The notes: a model not told the origin generated them from the sequence alone. A stretch of DNA of 64,000 nucleotides from Massilia agri (GCF_024753255.1 NZ_JANUHA010000004.1:289547-353546), one strand, 5' to 3'. Positions 55,061 to 64,000 are shown, numbered from the stretch's first letter. Numbers and translations are program-made.

Positions 55061-56004
55061 TTGGTCGGGGGCACGAAGCCGGGCTCGCCCGGTCCGGGCT
55101 GGGCGCTCGGCGCGCCGAACAGGATGCCTTGCGGGCGGTCGGACAGCGAATTCGCGGTGCGCTTCACGGCGCGCAGGGCGCCGCGCGCCTCGTCGGTCAT
55201 CTGCACGACGTGGGGCAGGGTCTCGAGTTCGAGTTCGTTGGTGGCGGCCTGCAGCGATCCGATGGCGCCATTGATGCGTTCGAGCGGGCCGTCCGGGCCC
55301 TGCAGGCGGTCGGCCAGCTGCTTGTAGCTGTCGGCGGTCTGGTCGACGCTGGTGGCGGCCGAGTCGAAGGAGGCCAGGCTGCGATCGAGTTTGGCCGTGA
55401 GCGCCGGCAGGCGGTCCAGGGTCGGCTCCAGTTTCTGCGGAATGGCGGCATAGGCGTCGGCCGCCTTGCCGATGCTGTCGAAAGCGCCGATGATGGTCTG
55501 CTGGTTTTCCGGGCCGACCATCTTGCTCAGGCTCTCGGTGATCTGCTCGGTCTTTTCCAGGATGGCCAGGCCGCGCTTTTCCAGCTGGTCGAGCAGGCCC
55601 GGACGCAGCGGGATGCGCGCCACCTGGTCTTCGCGCTGGGCCAGGCGCGGCGATCCGGTGCGGTCGTCGTCGAGCTGGATGAAGGCGATGCCGGTCACGC
55701 CCTGGTAGCCGAGCGAGGCGAAGGTGGTGGTGGTGATCGGCGAATCCTTCTCGACCGAGAGCTTGATGAGGATCTGGCCGGTCACGCGCGGATCGAACAC
55801 GATCTCGTCGACGCGCCCGACCTCCAGGCCGCGGTAGCGCACCGTCGCCTGCGGGTTCAGCCCGGGGATCGACTGGGTGGTGACGATCTCATAGGGCACG
55901 AGTTCGGTGCGGTCGCGGTTCAGCCACAGCCCGACCAGCACCGCCGCCACCAGCAGCGCGATCGTGAAGACCCCCGTCATCAGGGCATACGACCTGTTTT
56001 CCAT
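55057..56004 (-). CDS. MlaD-family MCE protein
   Basis: A 315-aa periplasmic lipid-binding subunit. One N-terminal helix (SYALMTGVFTIALLVAAVLVGLWL), the MCE domain (about 38-115) with IPGLNPQATVRYRGLEVGRV, and a long helical tail (about 140-290), as expected for the hexameric ring-and-tube type. It shuttles phospholipids between membranes. Two bp after the ATPase gene. Confidence 0.92.
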   Translation of the reverse strand: MENRSYALMTGVFTIALLVAAVLVGLWLNRDRTELVPYEIVTTQSIPGLNPQATVRYRGLEVGRVDEIVFDPRVTGQILIKLSVEKDSPITTTTFASLGYQGVTGIAFIQLDDDRTGSPRLAQREDQVARIPLRPGLLDQLEKRGLAILEKTEQITESLSKMVGPENQQTIIGAFDSIGKAADAYAAIPQKLEPTLDRLPALTAKLDRSLASFDSAATSVDQTADSYKQLADRLQGPDGPLERINGAIGSLQAATNELELETLPHVVQMTDEARGALRAVKRTANSLSDRPQGILFGAPSAQPGPGEPGFVPPTK

Positions 56005-56006
56005 AA

Positions 56007-56876
56007 CTAGTTCTCCGATTCCGAATCGTCCCGGGACTGGCGCTCCTCGAGCACTTCGAGTGCACGCTGGCCGCGCGGGCCCAGGAAAAAGTGTTTGATG
56101 AAGGGGTGGTCGACCCGCAGCACGTCGCAGGACGGCCCCACCGCCAGCACGTGTTTCTCGGCCAGCACCGCGATGCGCGAGGACAGGGCGAACAAGGTGT
56201 CGAGGTCGTGGGTGACCATTACCACGGTGAGTTTCAGCTCGCGGTGCAGGGTCTGGATCAGCGCCACGAAGGCGTCCGACAGGTCCGGGTCCAGGCCCGC
56301 GGTGGGCTCGTCCAGGAAGAGTAAGCGAGGTTCGAGCGCGAGGGCGCGCGCCAGGGCGGCGCGCTTGATCATGCCGCCCGACAGGTCGGAGGGCATCTTG
56401 TTGGCGTGCTCGGGCCCCAGGCCCACCATGTCCATCTTGAGCAGTACCGCGTCGCGGATCACGTCTTCCGGCAGCGCGCGCAGCTCGCGCATGGGGAAGG
56501 CGATGTTGTCGAACACGGTGAGGGCCGAGTACAGCGCGCCCTGCTGGAACAGCATGCCCCAGTGGTTGCGCATGTTCTGCAGCTGTTCCGGCGACGCCGC
56601 GCTGATGTCCTCGCCGAACACCTTGACGCAGCCCTGGGAGGGCCGCTCCAGGCCCAGCATCTGGCGCAGCAGCACGGTCTTGCCGGTGCCGGAGCCGCCG
56701 ACGATGGTGAGGATCTCGCCGTCGTAGATGTCGAGGTTCAGGTCCTGGTGAATCACGGTGCGGCCGAAACGCGTCCACAGGTTGCGGATCTGGACCACCG
56801 GCGCGCCGACTTCCTCGTCGGGGCGCAGGTTCAGGCGCTGGGGCGGCCGGGAGTTAGCTTTACCCTGGTCCGGCAT
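56007..56876 (-). CDS. MlaF-like ABC transporter ATPase
   Basis: A 289-aa ATP-binding protein: Walker A GGSGTGKTVLL, Q-loop, signature LSGGMIKRAALARAL, Walker B LLFLDEPTAGLDP, and switch MVTHDLDTL. The LSGGM variant is typical of the Mla/MCE group. Start ATG at 56876 shares its A with the stop of the permease gene (TGATG). Confidence 0.95.
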   Translation of the reverse strand: MPDQGKANSRPPQRLNLRPDEEVGAPVVQIRNLWTRFGRTVIHQDLNLDIYDGEILTIVGGSGTGKTVLLRQMLGLERPSQGCVKVFGEDISAASPEQLQNMRNHWGMLFQQGALYSALTVFDNIAFPMRELRALPEDVIRDAVLLKMDMVGLGPEHANKMPSDLSGGMIKRAALARALALEPRLLFLDEPTAGLDPDLSDAFVALIQTLHRELKLTVVMVTHDLDTLFALSSRIAVLAEKHVLAVGPSCDVLRVDHPFIKHFFLGPRGQRALEVLEERQSRDDSESEN

Positions 56877-58021
56877 CAGAACCCCACTCCGCTGAAGATG
56901 ATCGCGTACACGGCATCCGCCACGATCACCACCGTGATCGCCGTGACCACGGACGTCGTGGTGCCGCGGCCCAGGCTCTCGGTGTTCGGCTTGATGCGCA
57001 GGCCGAAGTGGCAGGCCACCAGCGCGATCAGGATGCCGAAGGTCGCCCCCTTGAGGAGGCCGATGTTGTAGTTCACGACCGGCACCGCCTCCGGCAGCTC
57101 CTGCAGGAAGTAGCGCGCCGCCAGGCCCAGTTCGACCTTGGCCGAGACCATGCCGCCGATCAGGGCCATGGCGTCGGTCCACACCACCAGCAGCGGCATC
57201 GAGATGGCCAGCGCCACCACCTTGGGCATGATCAGCCGGTAGCCGTGCGAGACGCCCATTACCAGCATGGCGTCCAGTTCCTCGGTCACCCGCATCACGC
57301 CCAGCTGGGCGGTGATGGAAGAACCCGAACGGCCGGCCACCAGGATCGCCGCCAGCAGGGGACCGAGTTCGCGGATCACGGACATGCCGAGGATGTTGAC
57401 CAGGTAGATGTCCCCGCCGAACATCTTGAGCTGCTGCGCCGACAGGTAGGAGAGCACCACGCCGATCAGGAAGCCGACCAGGGCGGTGATGCCCAGGGCC
57501 TGGAAGCCGGAGTGGTAGATGTTGGCCGAGATTTCGCGCCAGGGGCCGGTGCGCGGGCTGCGGATGAAGCGGCCGATGTCCTGCACCACCAGGCCGATCA
57601 GGCCGATGAAGCTTTTCAGATGCTCGAAGAAGTTCAGGATGCCGGCGCCCAGCACGATGATCCAGTGCAGGGGGCTGGTGCGGTGGCGGGCCAGGCTCAG
57701 GCCGCTCGCTTTCTCGATGCGGTTGAACAGCTCTTCCTGGCGCGGGTCGAGGGTCAGCTTCGGCGGGCGCTTCTTGCCCCAGGCGTTCCAGAACATCTGG
57801 GCGCCGATGTGGTCGAGGCGCTCGATGCCGGACAGGTCCCAGTCCAGTGTGTCCTTGTGCTTGAGGGCTGCCAGGGTACGGGTGATGCCCTTCAGGACGC
57901 CACGCCGCGACAGCGTATGGACTTGCCATACGCCGCTTGCAATGACAGATTGACCCGTGCCGGCGCTGCCGGCCGCCTCGGGATGCTGGATGGTCAACAT
58001 TGGCGCATTTTCAATCTGCAT
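56876..58021 (-). CDS. MlaE-like permease with N-terminal STAS domain
   Basis: A 381-aa protein. Residues about 20-100 form a STAS-like domain (DWDLSGIERLDHIGAQMFW), then the MlaE permease with IRELGPLLAAILVAGRSGSSITAQLGVM, MRVTEELDAMLVMG and a final helical pair. The STAS fusion replaces a separate MlaB protein and is known from YrbE-type permeases of Betaproteobacteria. First gene of the minus-strand MCE operon; a later start, MLTIQHP, is possible. Confidence 0.92.
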   Translation of the reverse strand: MQIENAPMLTIQHPEAAGSAGTGQSVIASGVWQVHTLSRRGVLKGITRTLAALKHKDTLDWDLSGIERLDHIGAQMFWNAWGKKRPPKLTLDPRQEELFNRIEKASGLSLARHRTSPLHWIIVLGAGILNFFEHLKSFIGLIGLVVQDIGRFIRSPRTGPWREISANIYHSGFQALGITALVGFLIGVVLSYLSAQQLKMFGGDIYLVNILGMSVIRELGPLLAAILVAGRSGSSITAQLGVMRVTEELDAMLVMGVSHGYRLIMPKVVALAISMPLLVVWTDAMALIGGMVSAKVELGLAARYFLQELPEAVPVVNYNIGLLKGATFGILIALVACHFGLRIKPNTESLGRGTTTSVVTAITVVIVADAVYAIIFSGVGF

Positions 58022-58085
58022 TGCGCCAGTGTAAAAGAGAATCGTTAACGTTGCTACACGCTTGCTACAGGGCTATTCGCGTGCA

Positions 58086-59576
58086 TCAGGCGGCCAGGTG
58101 GCGTACCTGGCGGACCGGCGCCACGGCGGCGGGCGCCGCTTTCGGCGCGGCGTGGTGATCGACCTTGCCGGCATAGTCGCTGGCGAGCAGGGCGGCGGCT
58201 TCCTCGCGCGGCATGCCGCGCAGCTGCAGCCACTCCTGCACCAGCTTGGCCAGCTTCTCCAGCGCGATACGATGGGTGGCGTCGGTCTTTGTAAACATCC
58301 AGTCCGAGAAGGCCATGAAGTTCTCGAAGGGAGCGTCTCCCAGCAGCACGCGGGTGCTGTGGGCGAAGCGGCCCGAGTTGGCGACCAGATCCCAGTAGCG
58401 GGCGAAGCGCACCAGGCGCTGCATGGTCGGGAAGTCGATGGCATTCGTCGCCAGCACCGTGTAGGGCGGGTAGGGATCGTAGACCATGCCGAAGGGTTCG
58501 GTATGGCGGATGATCGGCGTGCCGCGCAGGCGCTTGAGGATGCCGAACTGGATCTCCTGGGCGCCCAGGCCCACCAATTGGTCGAAGCCGCGCGCGAAAC
58601 TGGCCACGTCCTCGCCCGGCAGGCCGGCGATCAGGTCCACGTGCAGGTGGGTGGTCGAGTGCTCGGTCAGCCAGCGGATGTTGTCGGCGGCTTTGGCATT
58701 GTCCTGGCGCCGGCTCACCAATGCCTGCACCTCGGGGTTGAAGCTCTGGATGCCGATCTCGAACTGCAGGGCGCCCGGCGGGAACTTCGCGATCGATTCC
58801 TTCAGCGCTTCCGGCAGGTGGTCGGGGACCAGCTCGAAGTGGGCGTAGACCGGGTCGTCCGGGTTGGCCTCGATCTTGTCGAGGAAGAACTGCATGATGC
58901 GCAGGCTGGTCTTGACGTTCAGGTTGAAGGTGCGGTCGACGAACTTGAACAGGCGCGCGCCGCGTGCGTACAGCGACTCCATCTCCTCCAGAAAAGCGTC
59001 GAGCGGGAAGGGCCAGGCCGTCTTGTCGAGCGAAGACAGGCAGAACTCGCACTTGAAGGGGCAGCCGCGCGAGGCTTCCACGTAGAGGGTGCGGTGGGCG
59101 ATGTCATCAATGCTATATAAGGAATAGGGCAGGGCGATGTCGGCCATTGGCGGCTGCACACCCGCATGCACCTTCATCAAGGGCTTGGGGCCGTTCAGGA
59201 TCTCGCCGCACAGCTTGGGGAAGGTGACGTCGCCCCAGCCGGTGACCACGTAGTCGGCCAGCTTGACGATCTCCTGCTCGTTCGTCTCATGCGAAACCTC
59301 GGGGCCGCCCAGCACGATGGTCACCTGCGGCGCGACGCGCTTGAGCAGCGCCACCAGGCGGGTGGTTTCCTCGACGTTCCAGATATACACGCCGAAACCG
59401 ACGATGCGCGGCCCGTGCGCCAGGATGCGCTCGACCAGGTCGCTGGTCTTGGCGCCGATGACGAATTCCTGTATCCGGGTCTGCTGCGCGAGCGGCCCCA
59501 TGTTCGCCAGCAGGTAGCGCAGGCCGAGCGAGGCGTGCGTGTAGCGGGCGTTGAGGGTGGACAGCAGGATGGTCAT
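58086..59576 (-). CDS. B12-binding radical SAM protein (DUF4080)
   Basis: A 496-aa enzyme. The N-terminal 120 residues are a cobalamin-binding Rossmann domain (ILLSTLNARYTHASLGLRYLL and VLGGPEVSHE). The radical SAM domain has EASRGCPFKCEFCLSS with CxxxCxxC for the 4Fe-4S cluster, QFEIGIQSFN, and a C-terminal DUF4080 part with MFTKTDATHRIALEKL. B12-binding radical SAM enzymes often do methyl transfers to unactivated carbons or tRNA and lipid tailoring. No partner is evident. Divergent from the acylase gene. Confidence 0.9.
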   Translation of the reverse strand: MTILLSTLNARYTHASLGLRYLLANMGPLAQQTRIQEFVIGAKTSDLVERILAHGPRIVGFGVYIWNVEETTRLVALLKRVAPQVTIVLGGPEVSHETNEQEIVKLADYVVTGWGDVTFPKLCGEILNGPKPLMKVHAGVQPPMADIALPYSLYSIDDIAHRTLYVEASRGCPFKCEFCLSSLDKTAWPFPLDAFLEEMESLYARGARLFKFVDRTFNLNVKTSLRIMQFFLDKIEANPDDPVYAHFELVPDHLPEALKESIAKFPPGALQFEIGIQSFNPEVQALVSRRQDNAKAADNIRWLTEHSTTHLHVDLIAGLPGEDVASFARGFDQLVGLGAQEIQFGILKRLRGTPIIRHTEPFGMVYDPYPPYTVLATNAIDFPTMQRLVRFARYWDLVANSGRFAHSTRVLLGDAPFENFMAFSDWMFTKTDATHRIALEKLAKLVQEWLQLRGMPREEAAALLASDYAGKVDHHAAPKAAPAAVAPVRQVRHLAA

Positions 59577-59758
59577 GGAAGGGCCGGATCTGGAAAAGCA
59601 GCCATTTTAAGCGCTCGCGGACGGGAAAGCGCTGGCAATCTGCCAAGCCGACCCAGCGATTTTATGTGGAATGAATAGCACGGGAGTACTATTTCAGGGT
59701 TAAAGTATTGCATCGCGTTTAACTTTTTCCTGTGCGGCCCGGCCGCAGAAAGGCCTCC

Positions 59759-62152
59759 ATGTTCGGTCCCACGCTTCCTCTCCGGATTCTCCTCGCCTCC
59801 GCGCTCGCACTGAGCCTCGGCGCCTGCAGCAGCGACGACGACGACATGCCGCCGGCGCAGACCGCCTCGCGCATCCAGGTCGAGGTCGCGCGCACGACCC
59901 ATGGCGTGCCGCACGTGCGCGCCGAGAATTTCCGCAGCCTCGGCTACGGCCTGGCCTATGCCTACGCCCAGGACAATGTCTGCATGTTCGCGGATTCCGT
60001 CGTGACCGTGCGCGGCGAGCGTTCGATGTTCTTCGGTCCCGACGCGCGGCCGCGCCAGCGCATGGGCGACGAGTACGGCGGCGGCAGCGGCTTCATGGAC
60101 CTGAACAATGAAGAAAGCGACTTCTTCTTCAAGGGCTACCTCGACCTCGAGCAGTTGCGCGCCAACTACACCGCCGGCAGCGCGGAACCGCGCGACCTGC
60201 TGGAAGGCTTCGTCGAAGGCTACAACCGCTACCTGAAGGACTACGCCGGCAAGCTGCCCGCCGCCTGCGCGGATGCGAAGTGGGTGCGTCCGATGTCGTT
60301 TGATGACATGGTGCTGGTGGTGGCCGAGAAGGCGCTGCACGCCTCCGGCCAGGCCTTCGCGAAGGACTTCGTGGCCGCCGGCCGCACGCCGGGCGCCGTG
60401 GTGAGCCTGGCCAAGCTTGCTCCCCGCAAGATCGACGCCTCGACCCTGGTGGCCCAGCTCGACAAGATGAACAAGCAGGGCTTCGGCAGCAATGCCCTGG
60501 CCGTCGGCAAGGACCTGTCCAGCAACGGCCGCGGCCTCCTGCTCGGCAACCCGCACTATCCCTGGACCACGGCCGACCGCTTCTACCAGGCCCACTTGAC
60601 GGTGCCGGGCCGCTACGACGCGATGGGCGTGATCATCGGCGGCGTGCCGGCGGTCGTGATCGGCTTCAACAAGGACGTGGCCTGGAGCCACACGGTCACC
60701 TTCGCCTACCACTTCACCACCTTCCGCCTGGCGCTGGATGCCGGCGACGCCACCGGCACCACCTATCTCTATGATGGCGAGCGCCGCAAGATGACCTCGA
60801 AGACCGTCAGCATCGACGTGCTGCAGGCCGACGGCACGACGGCCAAGCGTGAAAAGACCTTCTGGTTCAGCCATCAGGGCGCCGTCATCTCGCGTCCCGC
60901 CGCCGGCATGACCTGGACCTCGACCGCCGCCTATGTGCTGGCCGACCCGAACCGCAATAACACCCGCATGATCGACCAGTGGCTGGGCATCGGCACGGCC
61001 GGCAGCGTGCGCGCGCTGAAGGATTCGCTCGACAAGGTCGTCGGCCTGCCCTGGGTGAACACGGTCGCCGCCGACCGCGAGGGCAATACCCTGTATGCGG
61101 ACGCCAGCGTGGTGCCGCACATGGACGCCAACAAATTCGTCAACGGCTGCCTGCTGCTGCAGGCGGCGCTGCTGTTCGACGGTTCGAAGAGCAGCTGCGG
61201 ATGGGGCCAGGACGCTGGTGCGCCGAGCGGCATCTATTCGCCGGTGCGGGCGCCGTGGATGATGCGGACGGACTACGTCGGCAACTCGAACGACGCCTAC
61301 TGGCTGACCAATCCGAAGTCGCTGCTGGTCGGTCCGGCGCCGCTGGGCTACTCGCCGCTGTATGGACGCACCGGCATCGAGCAGAGCCTGCGCACCCGCA
61401 TGGGCTTCCGCCAGCTGGAAGACCTGCTGGCGCAAAAGAGCAAGCTGACCCTCGCCGACATGCAGGCGCTGGCCTTCTCGAACCGCGTGTATGCGGCCGA
61501 GCTGGTGCTGCCGGAACTGTTGCCGGCCTGCGCGGCGTCGACGGACACGCTGCTGCGCCAGGCTTGCAACGTGCTGCAGGCCTGGGACCGCCGCGCCAAT
61601 GTCGACAGCCGCGGTGAAGTGCTGTTCCGCGAATTCTGGAGCACGGCGTCGGCGATCCCGAACAAGTGGGCGGTGGCCTTCAACCCGGCGGACCCGGTGA
61701 ACACGCCCTACGGCGTGGCCCCGAGCGCGATGCCGGCCATGCTGACCGCCCTGCGCGGCGCGGCCCAGAAGCTGCAGGCCCTGGGCGTGCCGCTGGATGG
61801 GCCCCTGGGCGACTGGCAGGTCGAGCCGCGTAACGGCGTGCGCATCCCGATCCACGGCGGAAACGGCAACCAGGAAGGCACCTACAGCTCGATCACCATG
61901 CGCACCGGTCTGACCTCGAGCGGCTATGTGGGCGTGCACTGGGGCCAGAGCTACATCCAGACCGTGACCTTCGACGACCAGGGACCGGTGGCCCAGGCGA
62001 TGCTGACCTATGGCCAGTCGACCGATCCGAAGTCGCCCTGGTATGCGGACCAGACCCTGGCGTACTCGCGCAAGCAGTGGCCGGTGCTGCCTTTTGCCGC
62101 CGACAAGATCAAGGCCGATCCGGCTTACTCGACCATGACCTTGCGGGAGTAA
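59759..62152 (+). CDS. Penicillin-acylase-family lipoprotein (AHL/aculeacin acylase-like)
   Basis: A 797-aa Ntn-hydrolase precursor. Lipobox LGAC (Cys23) and an acidic linker (SSDDDDMPPAQ) tether it to a membrane, an unusual trait for this family. HGVPHVRAENFRSLGYGLAYAYAQDN begins the small subunit. QGFG-SNALAVG holds the cleavage site and nucleophile Ser244; GNPHYPW follows. Relatives (PvdQ, QuiP, aculeacin acylase) hydrolyse amides of fatty acids, including AHL signals. The start at 59759 has AAGG upstream. Confidence 0.93.
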   Translation: MFGPTLPLRILLASALALSLGACSSDDDDMPPAQTASRIQVEVARTTHGVPHVRAENFRSLGYGLAYAYAQDNVCMFADSVVTVRGERSMFFGPDARPRQRMGDEYGGGSGFMDLNNEESDFFFKGYLDLEQLRANYTAGSAEPRDLLEGFVEGYNRYLKDYAGKLPAACADAKWVRPMSFDDMVLVVAEKALHASGQAFAKDFVAAGRTPGAVVSLAKLAPRKIDASTLVAQLDKMNKQGFGSNALAVGKDLSSNGRGLLLGNPHYPWTTADRFYQAHLTVPGRYDAMGVIIGGVPAVVIGFNKDVAWSHTVTFAYHFTTFRLALDAGDATGTTYLYDGERRKMTSKTVSIDVLQADGTTAKREKTFWFSHQGAVISRPAAGMTWTSTAAYVLADPNRNNTRMIDQWLGIGTAGSVRALKDSLDKVVGLPWVNTVAADREGNTLYADASVVPHMDANKFVNGCLLLQAALLFDGSKSSCGWGQDAGAPSGIYSPVRAPWMMRTDYVGNSNDAYWLTNPKSLLVGPAPLGYSPLYGRTGIEQSLRTRMGFRQLEDLLAQKSKLTLADMQALAFSNRVYAAELVLPELLPACAASTDTLLRQACNVLQAWDRRANVDSRGEVLFREFWSTASAIPNKWAVAFNPADPVNTPYGVAPSAMPAMLTALRGAAQKLQALGVPLDGPLGDWQVEPRNGVRIPIHGGNGNQEGTYSSITMRTGLTSSGYVGVHWGQSYIQTVTFDDQGPVAQAMLTYGQSTDPKSPWYADQTLAYSRKQWPVLPFAADKIKADPAYSTMTLRE

Positions 62153-62239
62153 ACACATCGACAGCAGCTATGCACGCTGAGTTGCTTCTCGTAAAGGTGG
62201 TGCCTACAATCGGGCACCACCTTTTTTCATTGGCAAGCC

Positions 62240-62554
62240 ATGCTCCTCACGAATATCGAAACCATCCCGGGCAAAACCATCACCGTCTGCCACGGCGTCG
62301 TCTCCGGCAGCTCGGTGCGCTCCAAGCACGTCGGGCGCGACATCATGGCCGGTCTCAAGAATATGGTCGGCGGCGAGCTGCGCGGCTATACCGAGCTGCT
62401 GGAAGAGTCGCGCGAGCAGGCTACCGAACGCATGAAGGCCCAGGCGGCCCAGCTGGGCGCCAATGCCATCGTCAACGTGCGCTTCTCGACCTCCTCGGTC
62501 GCGGCCGGCGCCGCCGAGATCTACGTCTACGGCACCGCGGTCACCGTCGGGTAA
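62240..62554 (+). CDS. YbjQ-family (UPF0145) protein
   Basis: A 104-aa protein of the YbjQ/UPF0145 family: MLLTNIETIPGKTITVCHGVV, then GELRGYTELLEESREQATERM and LGANAIVNVRF-TSSV. YbjQ forms a pentamer; function is unknown although it is sometimes called heavy-metal-binding. First of three tightly linked genes. Confidence 0.9.
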   Translation: MLLTNIETIPGKTITVCHGVVSGSSVRSKHVGRDIMAGLKNMVGGELRGYTELLEESREQATERMKAQAAQLGANAIVNVRFSTSSVAAGAAEIYVYGTAVTVG

Positions 62555-62557
62555 GCG

Positions 62558-63013
62558 ATGGAATACCTCATCCTGCTGGCCTTCTGGTCGGTGCCGGTGC
62601 TGCTCGGCTATGTGTTCGGCCGCGCGGCAGAGTCGCGCCACTACCGCTCCATCCATGCGCGCGAAAAGGGGCTGGTCCAGCTGCCTGCGACCTCGCTCAA
62701 GGGCCTGGTGCGCGGCGGCGAGGTCGAGCGCAGCGAACTGGTGACGGGCAGCGTCGTGATCTCGATCGACTACTTCAAGAAGGCGGCATCGGCCCTGCGC
62801 TCGCTGGTGGGCGGCCCGGTGAAATCCTATGAGACCCTGCTGGACCGCGCCAAGCGCGAAGCCGTCCTGCGCCTGAAGGAAAGCTGCCCGGGCGCGGACG
62901 AGGTCATCAACCTGCGCCTCGAGACCATGCCGCTGGCCGGCAGCCAGCGCAACCAGATCACCAGCGTCGAGGTGCTGGCCTACGGGACGGCGATCTACTA
63001 CGCCAAGGCATGA
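62558..63013 (+). CDS. Membrane-anchored YbjQ-like protein
   Basis: A 151-aa protein with one N-terminal helix (MEYLILLAFWSVPVLLGYVFG), then a second, diverged YbjQ-like domain: RSLVGGPVKSYETLLDRAKREAVLRL and ADEVINLRLETM. It lies 3 bp after the first YbjQ gene and overlaps the M48 peptidase gene by 4 bp. Confidence 0.83.
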   Translation: MEYLILLAFWSVPVLLGYVFGRAAESRHYRSIHAREKGLVQLPATSLKGLVRGGEVERSELVTGSVVISIDYFKKAASALRSLVGGPVKSYETLLDRAKREAVLRLKESCPGADEVINLRLETMPLAGSQRNQITSVEVLAYGTAIYYAKA

Positions 63014-63819
63014 AGTACCAGCCGGCGCTGCCTGAGCATAACGACAATATCTCGCACGAGCATCCGCTGAAGGATTTCGTGCTGATCCTGGTCGGGCTGT
63101 CGCTGGCGGTGCTGGCGCTGGTCTGGGCGATCGGGCTGGCGGTCGACCTGGTGGTCGACAAGATGAGCCCCGAGACCGAGGCGAAGCTGACGCGCCTGAT
63201 CGCACCGGCGCCGCCGGCGACCGAGCCGGAGCTGAAGCCGCAGGAAGCCCGGCTGCAGGCGCTGGTCGATGGCATGCGCGCGTGTGCCGGCATGCGCGAA
63301 CCGGTGACGGTGCGGCTGGCGGAGTCGAAGGAGGCGAACGCTTTTGTCGTCCCCGGCGGCACGGTCATCGTCCACTCCGGGCTGCTGGAGCACGTCAGAT
63401 CGGAAAACGGCATGAGTTTCGTCCTGGCGCACGAGCTGGCCCACCTGATCCACCGCGACCACCTGCGTGGGCTGGGCCGCGGCCTGGTCATTATCGCTGC
63501 GGCGACCGTGCTGACCGGGGACGGCTCATGGACGGCGAGCGTGCTGGCGCCGGCCCAGCACCTGGGAGAGGCGCATTATTCACGCGGCCGCGAGTCGGGT
63601 GCGGATGCGCGGGCGCTGCAAATTCTCCAGTGCCGTTACGGTCATGTGGGCGGCGCGACCGAATTCTTCGAGTCGCTTCGCAAGAAGGACGACGAGACCC
63701 CGGCCTTTGCGCATTACCTCGCATCGCACCCATCGATGGGTGCGCGCATCGAGGCGCTGAAGACGGCGATCCGCCAGGCCGGCCTCCAGGCCGGCGAAGT
63801 ACGGCCCATGCAACGATGA
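63010..63819 (+). CDS. M48-family metallopeptidase, membrane-anchored
   Basis: A 269-aa zinc protease with a single N-terminal helix (FVLILVGLSLAVLALVWAIGLAVDLVV), a motif VVPGGTVIVHSGLLEHV, the zinc motif HELAHLIH (about 138-145), and the third ligand in RGRESGADARAL. It resembles HtpX/BepA/LoiP-like proteases that act in the periplasm on envelope proteins. The ATGA overlap with YbjQ2 predicts coupling. Confidence 0.92.
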   Translation: MKYQPALPEHNDNISHEHPLKDFVLILVGLSLAVLALVWAIGLAVDLVVDKMSPETEAKLTRLIAPAPPATEPELKPQEARLQALVDGMRACAGMREPVTVRLAESKEANAFVVPGGTVIVHSGLLEHVRSENGMSFVLAHELAHLIHRDHLRGLGRGLVIIAAATVLTGDGSWTASVLAPAQHLGEAHYSRGRESGADARALQILQCRYGHVGGATEFFESLRKKDDETPAFAHYLASHPSMGARIEALKTAIRQAGLQAGEVRPMQR

Positions 63820-63859
63820 CCTGCGTGTGACATTTTTGCGAGCACGCGCAAAACAGGGG

Positions 63860-63888
63860 TTGACGCAGCTCATCAGCTCCCGCATAAT
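63860..63888 (+). promoter_or_regulatory. rRNA operon promoter
   Basis: -35 TTGACG (63860-63865), 17-bp spacer, -10 CATAAT (63883-63888). Confidence 0.75.
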
Positions 63889-64000
63889 CTCATTCCTCTG
63901 CTGCTGACGAACACAACGCTTCGCAGCGATAGCAAGAGACAGAATACGGTTCTTTAACAATCAACAGTCGATAAGTGTGGGCGTTTGATGAGGGTGCCGG
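63889..64000 (+). other. rRNA operon leader with boxA (partial)
   Basis: After the promoter comes a leader with GGTTCTTTAACA (63948-63959), which is a close match to the rrn boxA antitermination element TGCTCTTTAACA. The following AATCAACAGTCGATAAGTGT is a usual leader of Oxalobacteraceae and Burkholderiales rRNA operons. The 16S gene itself is outside the window. Confidence 0.8.

Overview
The window looks like a piece of a high-GC betaproteobacterial chromosome, most likely from the Oxalobacteraceae and close to Massilia. The reasons are the rnpA/rpmH to dnaA-dnaN-gyrB origin block, an infA paralogue next to leuA, MSHA-type pilin genes, a long-form leuA, and a rrn promoter plus leader at the right end. 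This is an inference from gene content and protein character; no database was searched. There is no prophage, CRISPR array or complete insertion sequence in the 64 kb.

Layout. 1-2.4 kb: the peroxide-resistance gene ohr with OhrR-like operators, then a YbjJ-type MFS exporter. 2.5-9.8 kb: a glycan-type island with a DUF4254 protein, a GT2 and a GT9 glycosyltransferase on the plus strand, and on the minus strand a carbamoyltransferase overlapping a dimethylformamidase-like protein, followed by a second GT9. 9.9-19.98 kb: housekeeping and envelope genes (nudC, folE, a PAP2 phosphatase, an LpxR-like lipid A deacylase, rtcB, a HAD phosphatase, SDR and MBL enzymes with a divergent GlxA-type regulator) plus a transposase remnant. 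20-25 kb: a minus-strand set of MSHA minor pilin genes in the order mshQ-C-D-O-P. 25.2-28.3 kb: leuA with an apparent leaderless Leu-rich leader peptide, infA, and a candidate small RNA. 28.4-36.2 kb: accessory genes, among them a NERD-helicase fusion with a degenerate nuclease site and a low-GC MrcB-like/HNH endonuclease.

36.3-45.8 kb is the origin-proximal core: gyrB, dnaN and dnaA on the minus strand, and rpmH, rnpA, yidD, yidC and mnmE on the plus strand. They diverge from a 345-bp region that holds a DnaA box over the dnaA -35. 46-53.2 kb carries mixed genes (lipoproteins, an Hpt protein, a CAP protein, a PssA-like enzyme, a CsoR-family regulator with no Cys or His, a YdhF-like reductase, a DD-carboxypeptidase and others). 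53.3-58 kb is a tightly overlapping Mla/MCE-type lipid transport operon that also contains a VanZ-family gene. 58-63.8 kb: a B12-binding radical SAM protein, a penicillin-acylase-family lipoprotein, two YbjQ-like proteins and an M48 peptidase. The window ends in the promoter and boxA leader of an rRNA operon.

Dispersed palindromic repeats beginning GTAGG lie in several intergenic gaps, and at four gene ends their terminus supplies the TAG stop codon of the adjacent gene. The items most worth following up are the carbamoyltransferase/DMFase-like glycan island, the leaderless leu leader, the promoter-terminator RNA at 28.07-28.30 kb, and the stop-codon-donating repeats.
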